A stretch of 64,000 nt of DNA. Origin: JAWXUU01 sp044426045 (GTDB lineage Bacteria > Bacillota > Clostridia > Christensenellales > CAMQZB01). The position numbers and the translations under genes were made by a program. Shown one piece after another: positions 1 through 8,398 of this stretch. A model generated the notes under the pieces. It did not search any database and was not told the origin of the DNA. It saw only the letters and a list, made by a program, of their open reading frames with translations. The stretch is from the NCBI GenBank assembly GCA_044426045.1, contig JAWXUX010000003.1:1-64000 (forward strand). Reading direction: 5' to 3'. Numbering within the stretch: the first letter of the stretch is position 1; every line of letters begins with the position of its first letter.

Positions 1-50
1 GCGGAGTGCCTACCACACCTTTCACCTTTCACCTTTCACCTTTCACCTTA
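1..50. repeat. Heptamer-armed element, right end only
   Basis: Right half of the interspersed element described fully at 23198-23392. A gagtgcctaccacacc box is followed by about five inverted heptamers (tttcacc). The left half lies outside the window. Confidence 0.75.
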
Positions 51-186
51 AAAACAGCGTCCCTCCCCCTCCCGCTCCCTCAACCCCACATGCGTGCCCC
101 CACTCCGCCCCCCCACAAGCGTGCCATTTTTTTTCACTTTTTTTGTGAAATAATTATCAATTATTTGTGTATCATGGTGAAAACAT

Positions 187-215
187 TTGATTTTTCTCAA
201 AAATTGGTTTATTAT
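187..215 (+). promoter_or_regulatory. Candidate promoter of the decarboxylase operon
   Basis: TTGATT (187-192), a 17-bp spacer and TATTAT (210-215). The leader to the first start codon would be about 170 nt. The stretch 51-392 has C-rich and T-rich DNA but no gene or riboswitch that I recognise. Confidence 0.4.
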
Positions 216-392
216 ATAGTGGGGATATTTGTAACGCATGAATACAAAATAACTCGTGATGATGAGTAAATTCAGGTTATAAAAGTTACTTTTGAATACA
301 AATAAGTGCAATATGGGCAACAAAATCGTGCTGGCTTATGGGTTTTAAAAAGAACGCTTCAACTAATAAAACAAAATGTATGGAGGACAAAA

Positions 393-1817
393 ATGGACAA
401 AACAATGATTTTGCAAGAGAGAACTAGTGAAATTGCTTCAACCTCTCAAAAAATCAGAGATTTTCTAACATCGGTTCTTGATGAAAAAAGTTTCGTTGAA
501 ACAAACGCATTTCTTTTTTCTTGCGGGGATACATATCTAGGAAATCCTACAAAAGGCGAAGGCGTGATAACAGGATACGGCACAGTTGGTGACATGCCTG
601 TTTATGTTTACGCACAAAACCAAGAAGTTCTTGGTGCGGGTCTTGGAAAAGCTGGTGCGGATAAAATCTTGAAAGTTTTGGAACTTGCTGAAAAAACTTC
701 AACTCCAGTGCTTGCAATCATCGATTCAAACGGTGCAAGACTTGGCGAAGGTGTGGAAGCTCTTTCTGGATACGCTCGTATCATGAAAAAAGTTGCTTCA
801 CTTTCTGGCGTAGTTCCACAAATCGCTGTGGTGAAAGGTAAAGCTATTGGTCAAATGGAATATATCGTTGCAATGCAAGATTTCTGCTTCATGAACGAAA
901 CTGCTGTTTGTGCTTCTCAAAGTGCTGAAGTTTTGACGCTTCAAGCTGGCGGAAACAAAAAAGCTGTTGATTTGTTTGGTGCAAGCATGCACGCTGAAAA
1001 AACAGGTCTTTGCTCTAAAGTGGTGACTGATGCAACTGTAAGAGGTGAAATCATCACTCTTCTTGACTTGATTCTTTGCTCTGGTGCTGAAGACGTTTCT
1101 TCGGTTGCTGGCAACAAGGCAATCGCAGGCATGAGCAATCGCGACGCTTTGAAAGCTATTGCTGATGGCGGTGCTGTTTATGAAATCGGCGAAAAATATG
1201 AATCAGCTCTTTTCACAAGCCTTGCAAGAATTGGCGGAAGCACTGTTGCTTTTATCGGAACAGATAACGCAACGCTAACTGGCAAAATGGCTAAAAAGGC
1301 TGCAAGATTTGCAAGATTTGCTGAACTTTTCGCAATCCCAATGGTAACTCTTGTGGACTGTCTTGGAAAAGATGCATGCGTGGCTTGCGAACAAACTCCA
1401 GAAGCTAGCGAAATTGCAACTCTTCTTTACACAATCGCAGATACAACAAATGCTAAAATCGGCGTAATCACTAAAAACGCTGTGGGTGTTGGTTTCACTG
1501 CTTTTGCATCAAAAGAACTTGGCTATGACTACACAATCGCTTGTGCGGACGCTTTTGTTTCAGCTATTCCAGCTGGCACTGCTGCTGAAATCGTTTATGG
1601 CGATGAAGTTAAAAAAGCTAGCGACCCTGCAAAAGCAAGAGAAGCAATCAACGCAAAATATAAAGAAGTTGATGGCGATCCATTCAACAGTGCAAAAAAT
1701 GGCGAAATCGATACAATCATCGATCCAACTTTCCTTCGTGCATATATCATGCAAGCTCTTGTTAGTTTGGAATATAAAGAAAGTCTTTCTCAAGGCGTTG
1801 GCAATATGCCACTATAA
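393..1817 (+). CDS. Divergent carboxyltransferase of a biotin-dependent decarboxylase (MmdA/AccD-PccB-like)
   Basis: 474 residues, first gene of a five-gene operon. The ATG at 393 is chosen because GGAGG lies at 382-386; the open frame extends upstream to 306 without a ribosome site. The protein has the two-halved crotonase fold of acyl-CoA carboxyltransferases: GARLGEG at about residues 114-120 in the N half and GTDNATLTG near 289 in the C half. Family members of known function move CO2 between an acyl-CoA (methylmalonyl-, glutaconyl- or malonyl-CoA) and carboxybiotin. It is shorter than MmdA (about 510) and the usual SGGARIQEG loop is altered to SNGARLGEG, so the substrate cannot be read off. 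The OadG, carrier and OadB genes downstream suggest it feeds a Na+ pump; an acetyl-CoA carboxylase role is less likely in this context. Confidence 0.75.
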   Translation: MDKTMILQERTSEIASTSQKIRDFLTSVLDEKSFVETNAFLFSCGDTYLGNPTKGEGVITGYGTVGDMPVYVYAQNQEVLGAGLGKAGADKILKVLELAEKTSTPVLAIIDSNGARLGEGVEALSGYARIMKKVASLSGVVPQIAVVKGKAIGQMEYIVAMQDFCFMNETAVCASQSAEVLTLQAGGNKKAVDLFGASMHAEKTGLCSKVVTDATVRGEIITLLDLILCSGAEDVSSVAGNKAIAGMSNRDALKAIADGGAVYEIGEKYESALFTSLARIGGSTVAFIGTDNATLTGKMAKKAARFARFAELFAIPMVTLVDCLGKDACVACEQTPEASEIATLLYTIADTTNAKIGVITKNAVGVGFTAFASKELGYDYTIACADAFVSAIPAGTAAEIVYGDEVKKASDPAKAREAINAKYKEVDGDPFNSAKNGEIDTIIDPTFLRAYIMQALVSLEYKESLSQGVGNMPL

Positions 1818-1827
1818 GGAGGCATAA

Positions 1828-2157
1828 ATGGATAACTTAATGCTTGGTCTTAAAGTTGCGGCTATTGGTATCGTTGGCGTTTTCGTTGTTTTGTGTGTTT
1901 TGATGGGAGCAATCAAGGCTTTTGAATACCTTATTGCATTCGCAACTGCAAAAATAAATGCGAAAAAAGAAGCGAGCGCACCAAAAGTTGCACAAGCTCC
2001 AGCACCTGTGGCAGTTTCTGCTCCAGCGGTGGTGGAAGAGGACAGCGAAGTTGTTGCGGTTATCACAGCTGCAATCATGGCAATTCTTCAAGGCGAAAAC
2101 GCAGGGGATATGCCAAGCTTCACAATAAGAAAAATCAAACAAATTAAAAGAAACTAA
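1828..2157 (+). CDS. oadG: Sodium pump decarboxylase gamma subunit (OadG-like)
   Basis: 109 residues, starting 10 nt after the carboxyltransferase stop with AAGGAGG in the gap. One N-terminal membrane helix (about residues 5-37, rich in V, I, L and G) is followed by an Ala/Pro/Val linker and a basic tail ending KIKQIKRN. This is the usual build of OadG/MmdD, the small subunit that anchors and assembles the carboxyltransferase with the membrane beta subunit. Sequence conservation in this family is low, so the call rests on length, topology and operon position. Confidence 0.75.
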   Translation: MDNLMLGLKVAAIGIVGVFVVLCVLMGAIKAFEYLIAFATAKINAKKEASAPKVAQAPAPVAVSAPAVVEEDSEVVAVITAAIMAILQGENAGDMPSFTIRKIKQIKRN

Positions 2158-2192
2158 GTTTCAATATAAAAGAAAATAAGAGGAGAAATAAA

Positions 2193-2561
2193 ATGCGTAA
2201 TTTCAACGTAACAGTAAACGGAAAATCATACAGTGTTCAAGTCGAAGAATCAGGCGCTGCACCAGTTGCAGTAGCTCCAGTAGTGGCAGCAGCACCAGTT
2301 GCAGCAGCAGCTCCAGCAGCAGCTCCAGCACCAGCTCCAGCGGCAGCGGGCGCAAATGCTCTTAAAGCACCACTTCCAGGAATGATTGTGGACTTCAAAG
2401 TTGCAAGCGGTGCAACAGTTAAAAAAGGCGACGTAGTTCTTATTCTTGAAGCTATGAAAATGGAAAATGACGTTTGTGCACATGCAGATGGCGTTATCAA
2501 CTTTGTCGTTGCAAAAGGTGCAACAGTAGAAACAGATGCAACTCTTGCAACAATTGGTTAA
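2193..2561 (+). CDS. Biotin carboxyl carrier protein of the decarboxylase (gamma/delta-type biotin subunit)
   Basis: 122 residues. The N-terminal segment (MRNFNVTVNGKSYSVQVEE) leads to a flexible Ala/Pro linker (about residues 24-50), then a biotinyl domain with EAMKMEN; the biotinylated lysine should be Lys89. It carries CO2 from the carboxyltransferase(s) to the membrane beta subunit. AGGAG at 2181-2185 sets the start. Both carboxyltransferases of this operon lack a biotin domain of their own, so this protein is probably their shared carrier. It would be biotinylated by the BirA encoded at 9566-10537. Confidence 0.9.
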   Translation: MRNFNVTVNGKSYSVQVEESGAAPVAVAPVVAAAPVAAAAPAAAPAPAPAAAGANALKAPLPGMIVDFKVASGATVKKGDVVLILEAMKMENDVCAHADGVINFVVAKGATVETDATLATIG

Positions 2562-2573
2562 TAAGGAGAAATA

Positions 2574-3788
2574 ATGCTGAACTTCATTTTAGCTTCATCA
2601 GGGTCAAAATCCCTCAGTGAAATATTAGTATCCCTTTGGGAATCCTCTGGGTTTATCGGTATGCAATGGGAAAGTTGGGTGATGCTTGTGGTGGCTTGTG
2701 GTCTTTTGTATCTTGCGATTGCAAAACAATTTGAACCACTTTTGTTGCTACCTATCGCCTTTGGTATGTTCCTTATCAACATTCCTGGGTCAAGAGAAGT
2801 CTTGTTTGCAACACCAGACGCATCAATAGGTGAAAAGGGCGGTCTTTTGTACTTCCTTTATTATGGTGTAGATCTTGTTATCTTCCCACCACTCATATTC
2901 CTTGGCGTCGGGGCAATGACCGACTTTGGTCCAATGATTGCAAACCCAAAAACAATGCTTCTTGGTGCTGCGGCACAAATTGGTATTTTCATCACGTTCA
3001 TCGGTGGCCTTTATCTTGGTGGCGTTATCGAAACGCTTGTTCCAGGCACAACATATGGACAACTTGAGGCGGCGGCGACCGCGATCATCGGTGGTGCGGA
3101 TGGACCAACGGCGATTTATGTTTCAAGTAAACTAGCGCCTGATTTGGTGCCAACGATTGCGATTGCGGCTTATTCATATATGGCGCTTGTTCCAATCATT
3201 CAACCACCAATCATGAAAGCTCTCACAACTCCTGAAGAAAGAGCAATCAAAATGGAACAACTTCGCGTTGTTTCTAAGCTTGAAAAAATTGCCTTCCCAC
3301 TAGTTGTTATTTTGGTTGTTGGTATCCTGCTTCCAACGGCATTGCCACTTCTTGGTATGCTGATGTTTGGTAACCTTTTGAAAGAAAGTGGCGTTTGCGA
3401 CAGACTTTCAAAAACAGCACAAAACGAACTTTGCAATATCGTAACAATCATGCTTGGTATCGTTGTTGGTGCGAAAACTTATGGTCCAACATTCCTTTCT
3501 CCAGTAACAGTTATCATCATCGTCTTGGGTCTTCTTGCGTTCTGCGTGGGAACTGCTTCAGGCGTGCTTTTTGCAAAATTGATGTGCAAACTTTCTGGCG
3601 GAAAAATCAACCCACTCATTGGCTCTGCCGGCGTTTCTGCCGTTCCAATGGCTGCGCGTATTTCAAATAAGGTCGGTCGTGAAGAAGATTCTTCAAACTT
3701 CCTTTTGATGCATGCAATGGGTCCAAACGTAGCAGGCGTTATTGGTTCTGCGATTGCAGCGGGCGTACTTCTTGCTATTTTTGGTTAG
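2574..3788 (+). CDS. oadB: Na+-translocating decarboxylase beta subunit
   Basis: 404 residues, very hydrophobic with about nine to eleven membrane segments. It carries the family signatures GGADGPTAIYVSS (near residue 174) and GPNVAGVIGSAIAAG (near residue 383), the two regions known to hold Na+-binding and carboxybiotin-decarboxylating residues in OadB/MmdB/GcdB. It decarboxylates carboxybiotin at the membrane and exports Na+. It starts 12 nt after the carrier stop with AAGGAG in the gap, so translation is probably tightly linked. Full family length and no damage seen. Confidence 0.93.
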   Translation: MLNFILASSGSKSLSEILVSLWESSGFIGMQWESWVMLVVACGLLYLAIAKQFEPLLLLPIAFGMFLINIPGSREVLFATPDASIGEKGGLLYFLYYGVDLVIFPPLIFLGVGAMTDFGPMIANPKTMLLGAAAQIGIFITFIGGLYLGGVIETLVPGTTYGQLEAAATAIIGGADGPTAIYVSSKLAPDLVPTIAIAAYSYMALVPIIQPPIMKALTTPEERAIKMEQLRVVSKLEKIAFPLVVILVVGILLPTALPLLGMLMFGNLLKESGVCDRLSKTAQNELCNIVTIMLGIVVGAKTYGPTFLSPVTVIIIVLGLLAFCVGTASGVLFAKLMCKLSGGKINPLIGSAGVSAVPMAARISNKVGREEDSSNFLLMHAMGPNVAGVIGSAIAAGVLLAIFG

Positions 3789-3852
3789 GACATAGCCAAA
3801 AAACAGAGAAACTTACTGCAAATTTACTTAAAAAATTAGGAGGAAAATATAA

Positions 3853-5253
3853 ATGGCAAAGGTTAAAATTACAGATACAATTTTGCGTGACTCCCACCAA
3901 TCACTTGCTGCGACAAGAATGACAACAGAAGAAATGTTGCCAGCTTGCGAACTACTTGACAAAGCGGGATATTATTCACTTGAAGCGTGGGGCGGTGCAA
4001 CTTATGACAGCTGTCTTCGTTTCTTGAATGAAGACCCATGGGAAAGATTGAGAAAGCTTAAAGCGGCTCTTCCAAACACAAAAATTCAAATGCTTCTTCG
4101 TGGTCAAAACATTCTTGGCTACAAACATTATGCAGATGACGTGGTTGATAAATTCGTTGAAGCTGCAATCAAAAACGGCGTTGACGTTATCAGAATTTTC
4201 GATGCACTAAACGACACAAGAAACATGAAAGCGGCTATGGAAGCCACTAAACGTCACGGCGGTATTTGCGAAGCTACAATCAGCTACACAACAAGCGACG
4301 TGCACACTTTGGAATATTTCGTTAAACTTGCAAAAGAACTTGAAAAAATGGGTGCTGACCAAATCTGTATCAAAGATATGGCAAACATCTTGCTTCCTTT
4401 CACAGCGGCAGAACTTGTTACAAGTTTGAAAAAAGCTGTTAAAATTCCAATTCACCTTCACACGCACAACACTGCGGGAACTGGCGACATGGTTATTTTG
4501 AAAGCGATTGAAGCGGGCGTTGACATTGTTGATACTGCGTTATCTCCAATGGCAAACGGCACAAGCCAACCTGCAACTGAACCACTTGTGGCAACACTTG
4601 CTGGTACAAAATATGACACAGGCATCGACCTTGCAGTTCTTTCTGAAGCTGCAAAACACTTCAAAACTGTTAAAAACAGACTTGTAGAAGACGGTTTCCT
4701 TGATCTTTCAATCATGGCTGTTGATATCAACACTTTGGTTTATCAAGTTCCAGGCGGTATGCTTTCAAACCTTCTTTCACAATTAAAACAACAAAAAGCA
4801 GAACACAGATTCCTTGAATGTCTTGCTGAAGTTCCAAACGTGAGAAAAGATTTCGGATACCCACCTCTCGTAACTCCAACATCACAAATCGTTGGTACTC
4901 AAGCGGTTTTGAACGTTCTTGCAGGCGAAAGATACAAAACTTTCACTAAAGAATCAAAAGGTCTTTTGAAAGGCGAATATGGTAAACTTCCAGCTGATCC
5001 AGATCCAGCAATCGTGAAAAAAGCTCTCGGCGACGAAAAAAGAATCACTTGCAGACCTGCTGATTTGTTGAAACCAGAATATGAAAACTATAAAAAAGAA
5101 CTCATCGAACTTGGATATTATGAACAAGAAGAAGACGTTCTTTCATACGCACTTTTCCCACAAGTTGCAATCAACTTCTTCAAAACAAGAAAGACTGCAA
5201 AGTATGGCGTAGACCCATCATATGATGTGGAAAATAACGTGCACCCAGTTTAA
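3853..5253 (+). CDS. oadA: Oxaloacetate decarboxylase / pyruvate carboxylase carboxyltransferase subunit (OadA)
   Basis: 466 residues with the HMGL-like TIM barrel (ITDTILRDSHQSL at the N terminus, the carbamylation-lysine region QICIKDMAN near 171, HLHTHNTAGTGD near 200) followed by the PYC_OADA domain. It lacks the C-terminal biotin domain of classical OadA (about 590 residues); the carrier at 2193-2561 can supply it in trans. Family members transfer CO2 between oxaloacetate/pyruvate and biotin. AGGAGG at 3838-3843 precedes the start. With the acyl-CoA carboxyltransferase upstream, the operon could run as a Na+ pump or as a transcarboxylase (inference). Confidence 0.92.
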   Translation: MAKVKITDTILRDSHQSLAATRMTTEEMLPACELLDKAGYYSLEAWGGATYDSCLRFLNEDPWERLRKLKAALPNTKIQMLLRGQNILGYKHYADDVVDKFVEAAIKNGVDVIRIFDALNDTRNMKAAMEATKRHGGICEATISYTTSDVHTLEYFVKLAKELEKMGADQICIKDMANILLPFTAAELVTSLKKAVKIPIHLHTHNTAGTGDMVILKAIEAGVDIVDTALSPMANGTSQPATEPLVATLAGTKYDTGIDLAVLSEAAKHFKTVKNRLVEDGFLDLSIMAVDINTLVYQVPGGMLSNLLSQLKQQKAEHRFLECLAEVPNVRKDFGYPPLVTPTSQIVGTQAVLNVLAGERYKTFTKESKGLLKGEYGKLPADPDPAIVKKALGDEKRITCRPADLLKPEYENYKKELIELGYYEQEEDVLSYALFPQVAINFFKTRKTAKYGVDPSYDVENNVHPV

Positions 5254-5263
5254 GCAAAAAAAG

Positions 5264-5287
5264 AAAAGACCACTTCGGTGGTCTTTT
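5264..5287 (+). terminator. Rho-independent terminator of the decarboxylase operon
   Basis: Ten-bp stem AAAAGACCAC with a TTCG loop and GTGGTCTTTT, followed by a T-rich tail. The symmetry continues outwards on both sides into the last codons of oadA (about 5222-5248) and to 5298-5324, making a quasi-palindrome of roughly 45 paired bases. Confidence 0.9.
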
Positions 5288-5330
5288 ATTTTTTTGCTGG
5301 GTGCACACCGTTTTCCACATCAACCCGCAC

Positions 5331-5432
5331 AAAGGGGTCTTTTTCGGTTTTTTCGCCCAAACGCGAGCTCGGCATATGTTAATATAGCCTTCACTCGCGT
5401 TTGGGCGAAAAACTCCAAAAAATCCTCCCTTT
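5331..5432. repeat. Long-hairpin repeat, copy A
   Basis: Arms 5331-5367 and 5394-5432 are inverted repeats; the inner 14 bp (cgcccaaacgcgag) pair perfectly around a 26-nt loop. A second copy lies at 18427-18526 with the same loop and with arm changes that keep pairing. The two copies follow the terminators of two unrelated operons. No ORF is evident in it. Confidence 0.8.
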
Positions 5433-5439
5433 CTGCTGC

Positions 5440-5640
5440 TTGCCCCACCCTGGCGGACGTTCGCTTGAGGGGCGTCCCTTCGGGACGCGACTATTTGTTG
5501 GTTTGCAAGCAAAAGGCGAAGCCTTTTGGCTTGTGGGGGTGCCCGTTGGGCACGGTTAAATTTTGATGTAGGAAGGTTCAACCTTAAATTGGGGTCGAGG
5601 GAATCATTCCCTCGCGGGTGTGGGCAGAGCCCACAAAAAG
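5440..5640. repeat. Array of short hairpins (units with 3-nt loops)
   Basis: Consecutive small palindromes: gtcccttcgggac (5477-5489 region), aaaaggcgaagcctttt, gtgcccgttgggcac, gagggaa-tca-ttccctc (5597-5613) and gtgggcagagcccac. Connecting sequences (attggggtc, cgcggg, tgggggtgcc) recur at 18.5-18.8, 19.9 and 32.4 kb. No gene is supported between 5254 and 5679. Confidence 0.7.
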
Positions 5641-5647
5641 ACAAATA

Positions 5648-5677
5648 AAAAGACCGCACTTTTATGTGCGGTCTTTT
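5648..5677 (-). terminator. Terminator of the Fic gene
   Basis: Twelve-bp perfect stem AAAAGACCGCAC with a 6-nt loop; on the minus strand it starts 3 nt beyond the fic stop and ends in a T run. It is symmetric enough to work on both strands. Confidence 0.8.
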
Positions 5678-5679
5678 GC

Positions 5680-6735
5680 TTATAGTATTTTCCAATAACC
5701 TGTTTTTAGTGAGCCTATTCTTTCTATTTTTTTCATTGATTTTAATTGAGTTATCCGTCTTGAAATGGTTTTTGGGGATACATTTAATTGTTCGCCCAGC
5801 TTTTTCATTGTGATTTTAGGATTGTCTTTAATAAGTAAAATGATATCAATTAAAACTTGATTTAATTGGTCATTTAATTGGTCATTTAATTGGTCATTTT
5901 TGCAATTTAATTGGTCACTTTCGTTATTTTTGCATAGTAACATTTGTCGATTTTGAAGTGAATGCGATTCTTTGAGCAAAAGATTTTCAAAGAAGTTATA
6001 AAGATAGATTTTGTCGGGATAGATTTTTTGTGCTAGGTTTGTGTAGTTTGCCCGAACGAGAGCGTTTCTAAAATACCATGAATGATTTGCGAACATATCA
6101 TTTTCCACATCAAAGCCAAATTTTCGCAAGTATTTGATTGCAAAAACGGCAGTCGCGCGGGTGTTTCCCTCGCCAAAAGGATGGATTTGCCATATTCCAG
6201 AAAGGAAGTCGGCGATATGATAAATAGTTTGTCTAGTATTCAAGGTGCGATAGTCAAAAGATTTTTCCTCGTCAAAATCGTATTTCAAAGTGTCCATGAT
6301 GGAATTTGCACTGGCATAATACACCGTTTCGCCATTCAAAACCCATTCGTCTTTCGTTATGTTGTAGGTTCTGATTTTTCCGCCGTATTTGAAACCTTCA
6401 AAAATTCTTTTGTGAATATTTAAATATTGAGCAGGGCTCATCACAAACGCCTTTTCGCTCAAAATTTCAGCGATTTTTGCTGAAACTTTATCGGCTTCTT
6501 CTGTGCGGTTCTCGATATCTTGCCTTACTGCGCTTGTTTTGTAATAACTAGCAAGATTTTCATGAACTTGACGGAAAGTTAAGTCACCGTCAATATTCGA
6601 TTTCGCAGTTTTGTGAAGATACTCGCTGGTTTGCAAACCGTCAACTTCTTGAAGTCCGATTGCGGTTTTCCAAATTTCACTTTTTTCAAGCTTATCTGGT
6701 TCACCAAGTTTTTTATATTCATCAAAATTAATCAT
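5680..6735 (-). CDS. Fic domain protein with C-terminal winged helix
   Basis: 351 residues from the ATG at 6735, chosen because AGGAGGT sits just upstream (6741-6747); the frame continues to 6798 without a ribosome site. The Fic core motif reads HPFGEGNTR (His185 to Arg193); the catalytic His, acidic residue and Arg are present, but the usual second Gly is Thr. Fic enzymes attach AMP or other phosphate groups to protein hydroxyls. The last about 55 residues look like a winged-helix domain (ITMKKLGEQLNVSPKTISRR), as in Fic/HTH proteins that may regulate transcription. Just before it is a run of NDQLN units encoded by a 12-bp tandem repeat (5865-5920). No antitoxin gene is adjacent. Function unproven. 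Confidence 0.85.
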   Translation of the reverse strand: MINFDEYKKLGEPDKLEKSEIWKTAIGLQEVDGLQTSEYLHKTAKSNIDGDLTFRQVHENLASYYKTSAVRQDIENRTEEADKVSAKIAEILSEKAFVMSPAQYLNIHKRIFEGFKYGGKIRTYNITKDEWVLNGETVYYASANSIMDTLKYDFDEEKSFDYRTLNTRQTIYHIADFLSGIWQIHPFGEGNTRATAVFAIKYLRKFGFDVENDMFANHSWYFRNALVRANYTNLAQKIYPDKIYLYNFFENLLLKESHSLQNRQMLLCKNNESDQLNCKNDQLNDQLNDQLNQVLIDIILLIKDNPKITMKKLGEQLNVSPKTISRRITQLKSMKKIERIGSLKTGYWKIL

Positions 6736-6955
6736 AGGTGACCTCCTTTTCTTTATTATATTTATTATACCATATTGGCAAGATAAATGCAATCCCATAA
6801 AAAAGCCTTATATTAAATCGCAATCTATTTTTTGGAAAGTTTGAAAAAGTGGTAGTCAAAAAGTTAAATATGGTATATTATATAGGAGAAAAAATTTGGG
6901 GTATCTGAAAGAGTACTCGAAAATCGTGGTGCATTTTGCACAAAGGGGATATTAT

Positions 6956-8167
6956 ATGTATCAAATCAATGAAAATTTCTTGAAGCTGAAAGCTTCATAT
7001 TTGTTTTCCACTATCGCAAAGAAAGTTAGCGATTATTCAGCTGCAAATCCTGAAGCGGACATTATTCGTCTTGGGATTGGCGATGTGACAAAACCGCTTG
7101 TTCCTGCTGTTGTTGAAGCTATGAAATCGGCTTGTGACGAAATGGGGAATGCGGAAACTTTCCGCGGATATGGACCAGAGCAAGGTTATGCTTTTCTTCG
7201 TGACAAAATCGCGAAGTTTGATTATGTTGACAGAGGAATTGAAATCGCGGCGGACGAAATTTTTGTTTCCGACGGTGCGAAATCAGATTGCGGAAACATC
7301 GTTGATATTTTCGGCGATAAAAACGTGGTTGCGGTTTGCGACCCAGTTTATCCAGTTTATGTCGACACAAACGTGATGAGCGGAAGAAGTGGCGAAGGCA
7401 TGGAAGACGGCAGATTTTCTTCTTTTGTCTATCTTGAATGTTCAAAGGAAAACAACTTCTCGCCAGCTCCACCGTCAGAAAAAGTGGATATCATCTATCT
7501 TTGCTATCCAAACAACCCAACGGGCGAGGTTGCAACAAGGGATGCTTTGAAAGCGTGGGTTGATTATGCAAACGAAAACGGTGCAATCATTCTTTACGAC
7601 AGCGCATATGAAGCGTTTGTGACAAGCGAGGATATTCCACGTTCAATTTATGAAATCGAGGGTGCGAAAACTTGCGCGATTGAGTTCAGATCATATTCAA
7701 AAACAGCGGGCTTCACTGGCACGCGTTGCGGTTATACTGTCGTTCCAAAAGATTTGGTTTCAAATGGCACTTCTGTGAACTGGTTGTGGCTTCGTCGCCA
7801 AACAACAAAATTCAACGGCGTTTCATATATCGTGCAAAAAGGTGCTGAAGCGGTTTATAGCGCTGAAGGTCAAGCGCAAATAAAAGAAAATATCGAAGCG
7901 TATCTCGAAAATGCAAAAATCATCAAAGCAGGTCTTGAAGAGATTGGCTACGAATGTTTCGGCGGTGTTCATTCACCATATGTGTGGCTAAAAACTCCAG
8001 ATAATATGACAAGCTGGGAATTTTTCGACTACCTTCTTGAAAAAGCAGGCATAGTAGGAACTCCAGGCTCAGGATTTGGCAACATGGGCGAAGGCTTCTT
8101 CAGACTTACAGCGTTCAACACAAAAGCAAAAACGATTGAAGCGATAGAGAGGATTAAAAATTTGTAA
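6956..8167 (+). CDS. dapL: LL-diaminopimelate aminotransferase
   Basis: 403 residues from the ATG at 6956 (preceded by AAAGGGG); the open frame starts at 6896 but no ribosome site supports that. It is a fold-type I PLP enzyme with the Schiff-base lysine in SYSKTAGFTGTRCGY (Lys249) and the NNPTGE loop. It converts tetrahydrodipicolinate and glutamate directly to LL-diaminopimelate, bypassing the succinyl/acetyl branch of lysine and peptidoglycan precursor synthesis. The next enzyme of the pathway, DapF, is encoded just beyond, on the opposite strand. Confidence 0.95.
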   Translation: MYQINENFLKLKASYLFSTIAKKVSDYSAANPEADIIRLGIGDVTKPLVPAVVEAMKSACDEMGNAETFRGYGPEQGYAFLRDKIAKFDYVDRGIEIAADEIFVSDGAKSDCGNIVDIFGDKNVVAVCDPVYPVYVDTNVMSGRSGEGMEDGRFSSFVYLECSKENNFSPAPPSEKVDIIYLCYPNNPTGEVATRDALKAWVDYANENGAIILYDSAYEAFVTSEDIPRSIYEIEGAKTCAIEFRSYSKTAGFTGTRCGYTVVPKDLVSNGTSVNWLWLRRQTTKFNGVSYIVQKGAEAVYSAEGQAQIKENIEAYLENAKIIKAGLEEIGYECFGGVHSPYVWLKTPDNMTSWEFFDYLLEKAGIVGTPGSGFGNMGEGFFRLTAFNTKAKTIEAIERIKNL

Positions 8168-8186
8168 AAAATCGGAGATTTTTTAT

Positions 8187-8391
8187 AAGTGAAAAGTGAA
8201 AAGTATGGTATGGCACTACGCTATCGCTTCGTGCACCCAATTTGAACTTGGACAGTAAAACAGGGACGCTATTTGTATAAAGTAGCGTCCCTATTATTGT
8301 TTACTATTGTAATTGAAAAGCACGAGCAAGGCGAGTGCATTACCACACCTTTCACTTTTCACTTTTCACTTTTCACTTTTTAAAAACGCAA
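8187..8391. repeat. Heptamer-armed element, GTGAAAA variant
   Basis: Left arm of two gtgaaaa heptamers and a ggtatggcac box; right arm gagtgcattaccacacc followed by four inverted heptamers. The centre is a perfect 10-bp hairpin, agggacgcta (8262-8271) with tagcgtccct (8283-8292). It fills the gap between the convergent dapL and dapF genes. Confidence 0.8.
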
Positions 8392-8398
8392 AGCGTTT

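Noticed and set aside
48..323. 91-residue minus-strand ORF
   Set aside because: It covers C-rich repeat and promoter DNA, its sequence is low-complexity, and it has no ribosome site.
5180..5695. 171-residue minus-strand ORF across the repeat region
   Set aside because: It runs through a terminator, the long hairpin and the mini-hairpin array; its reading comes from repeat sequence, not from a gene.
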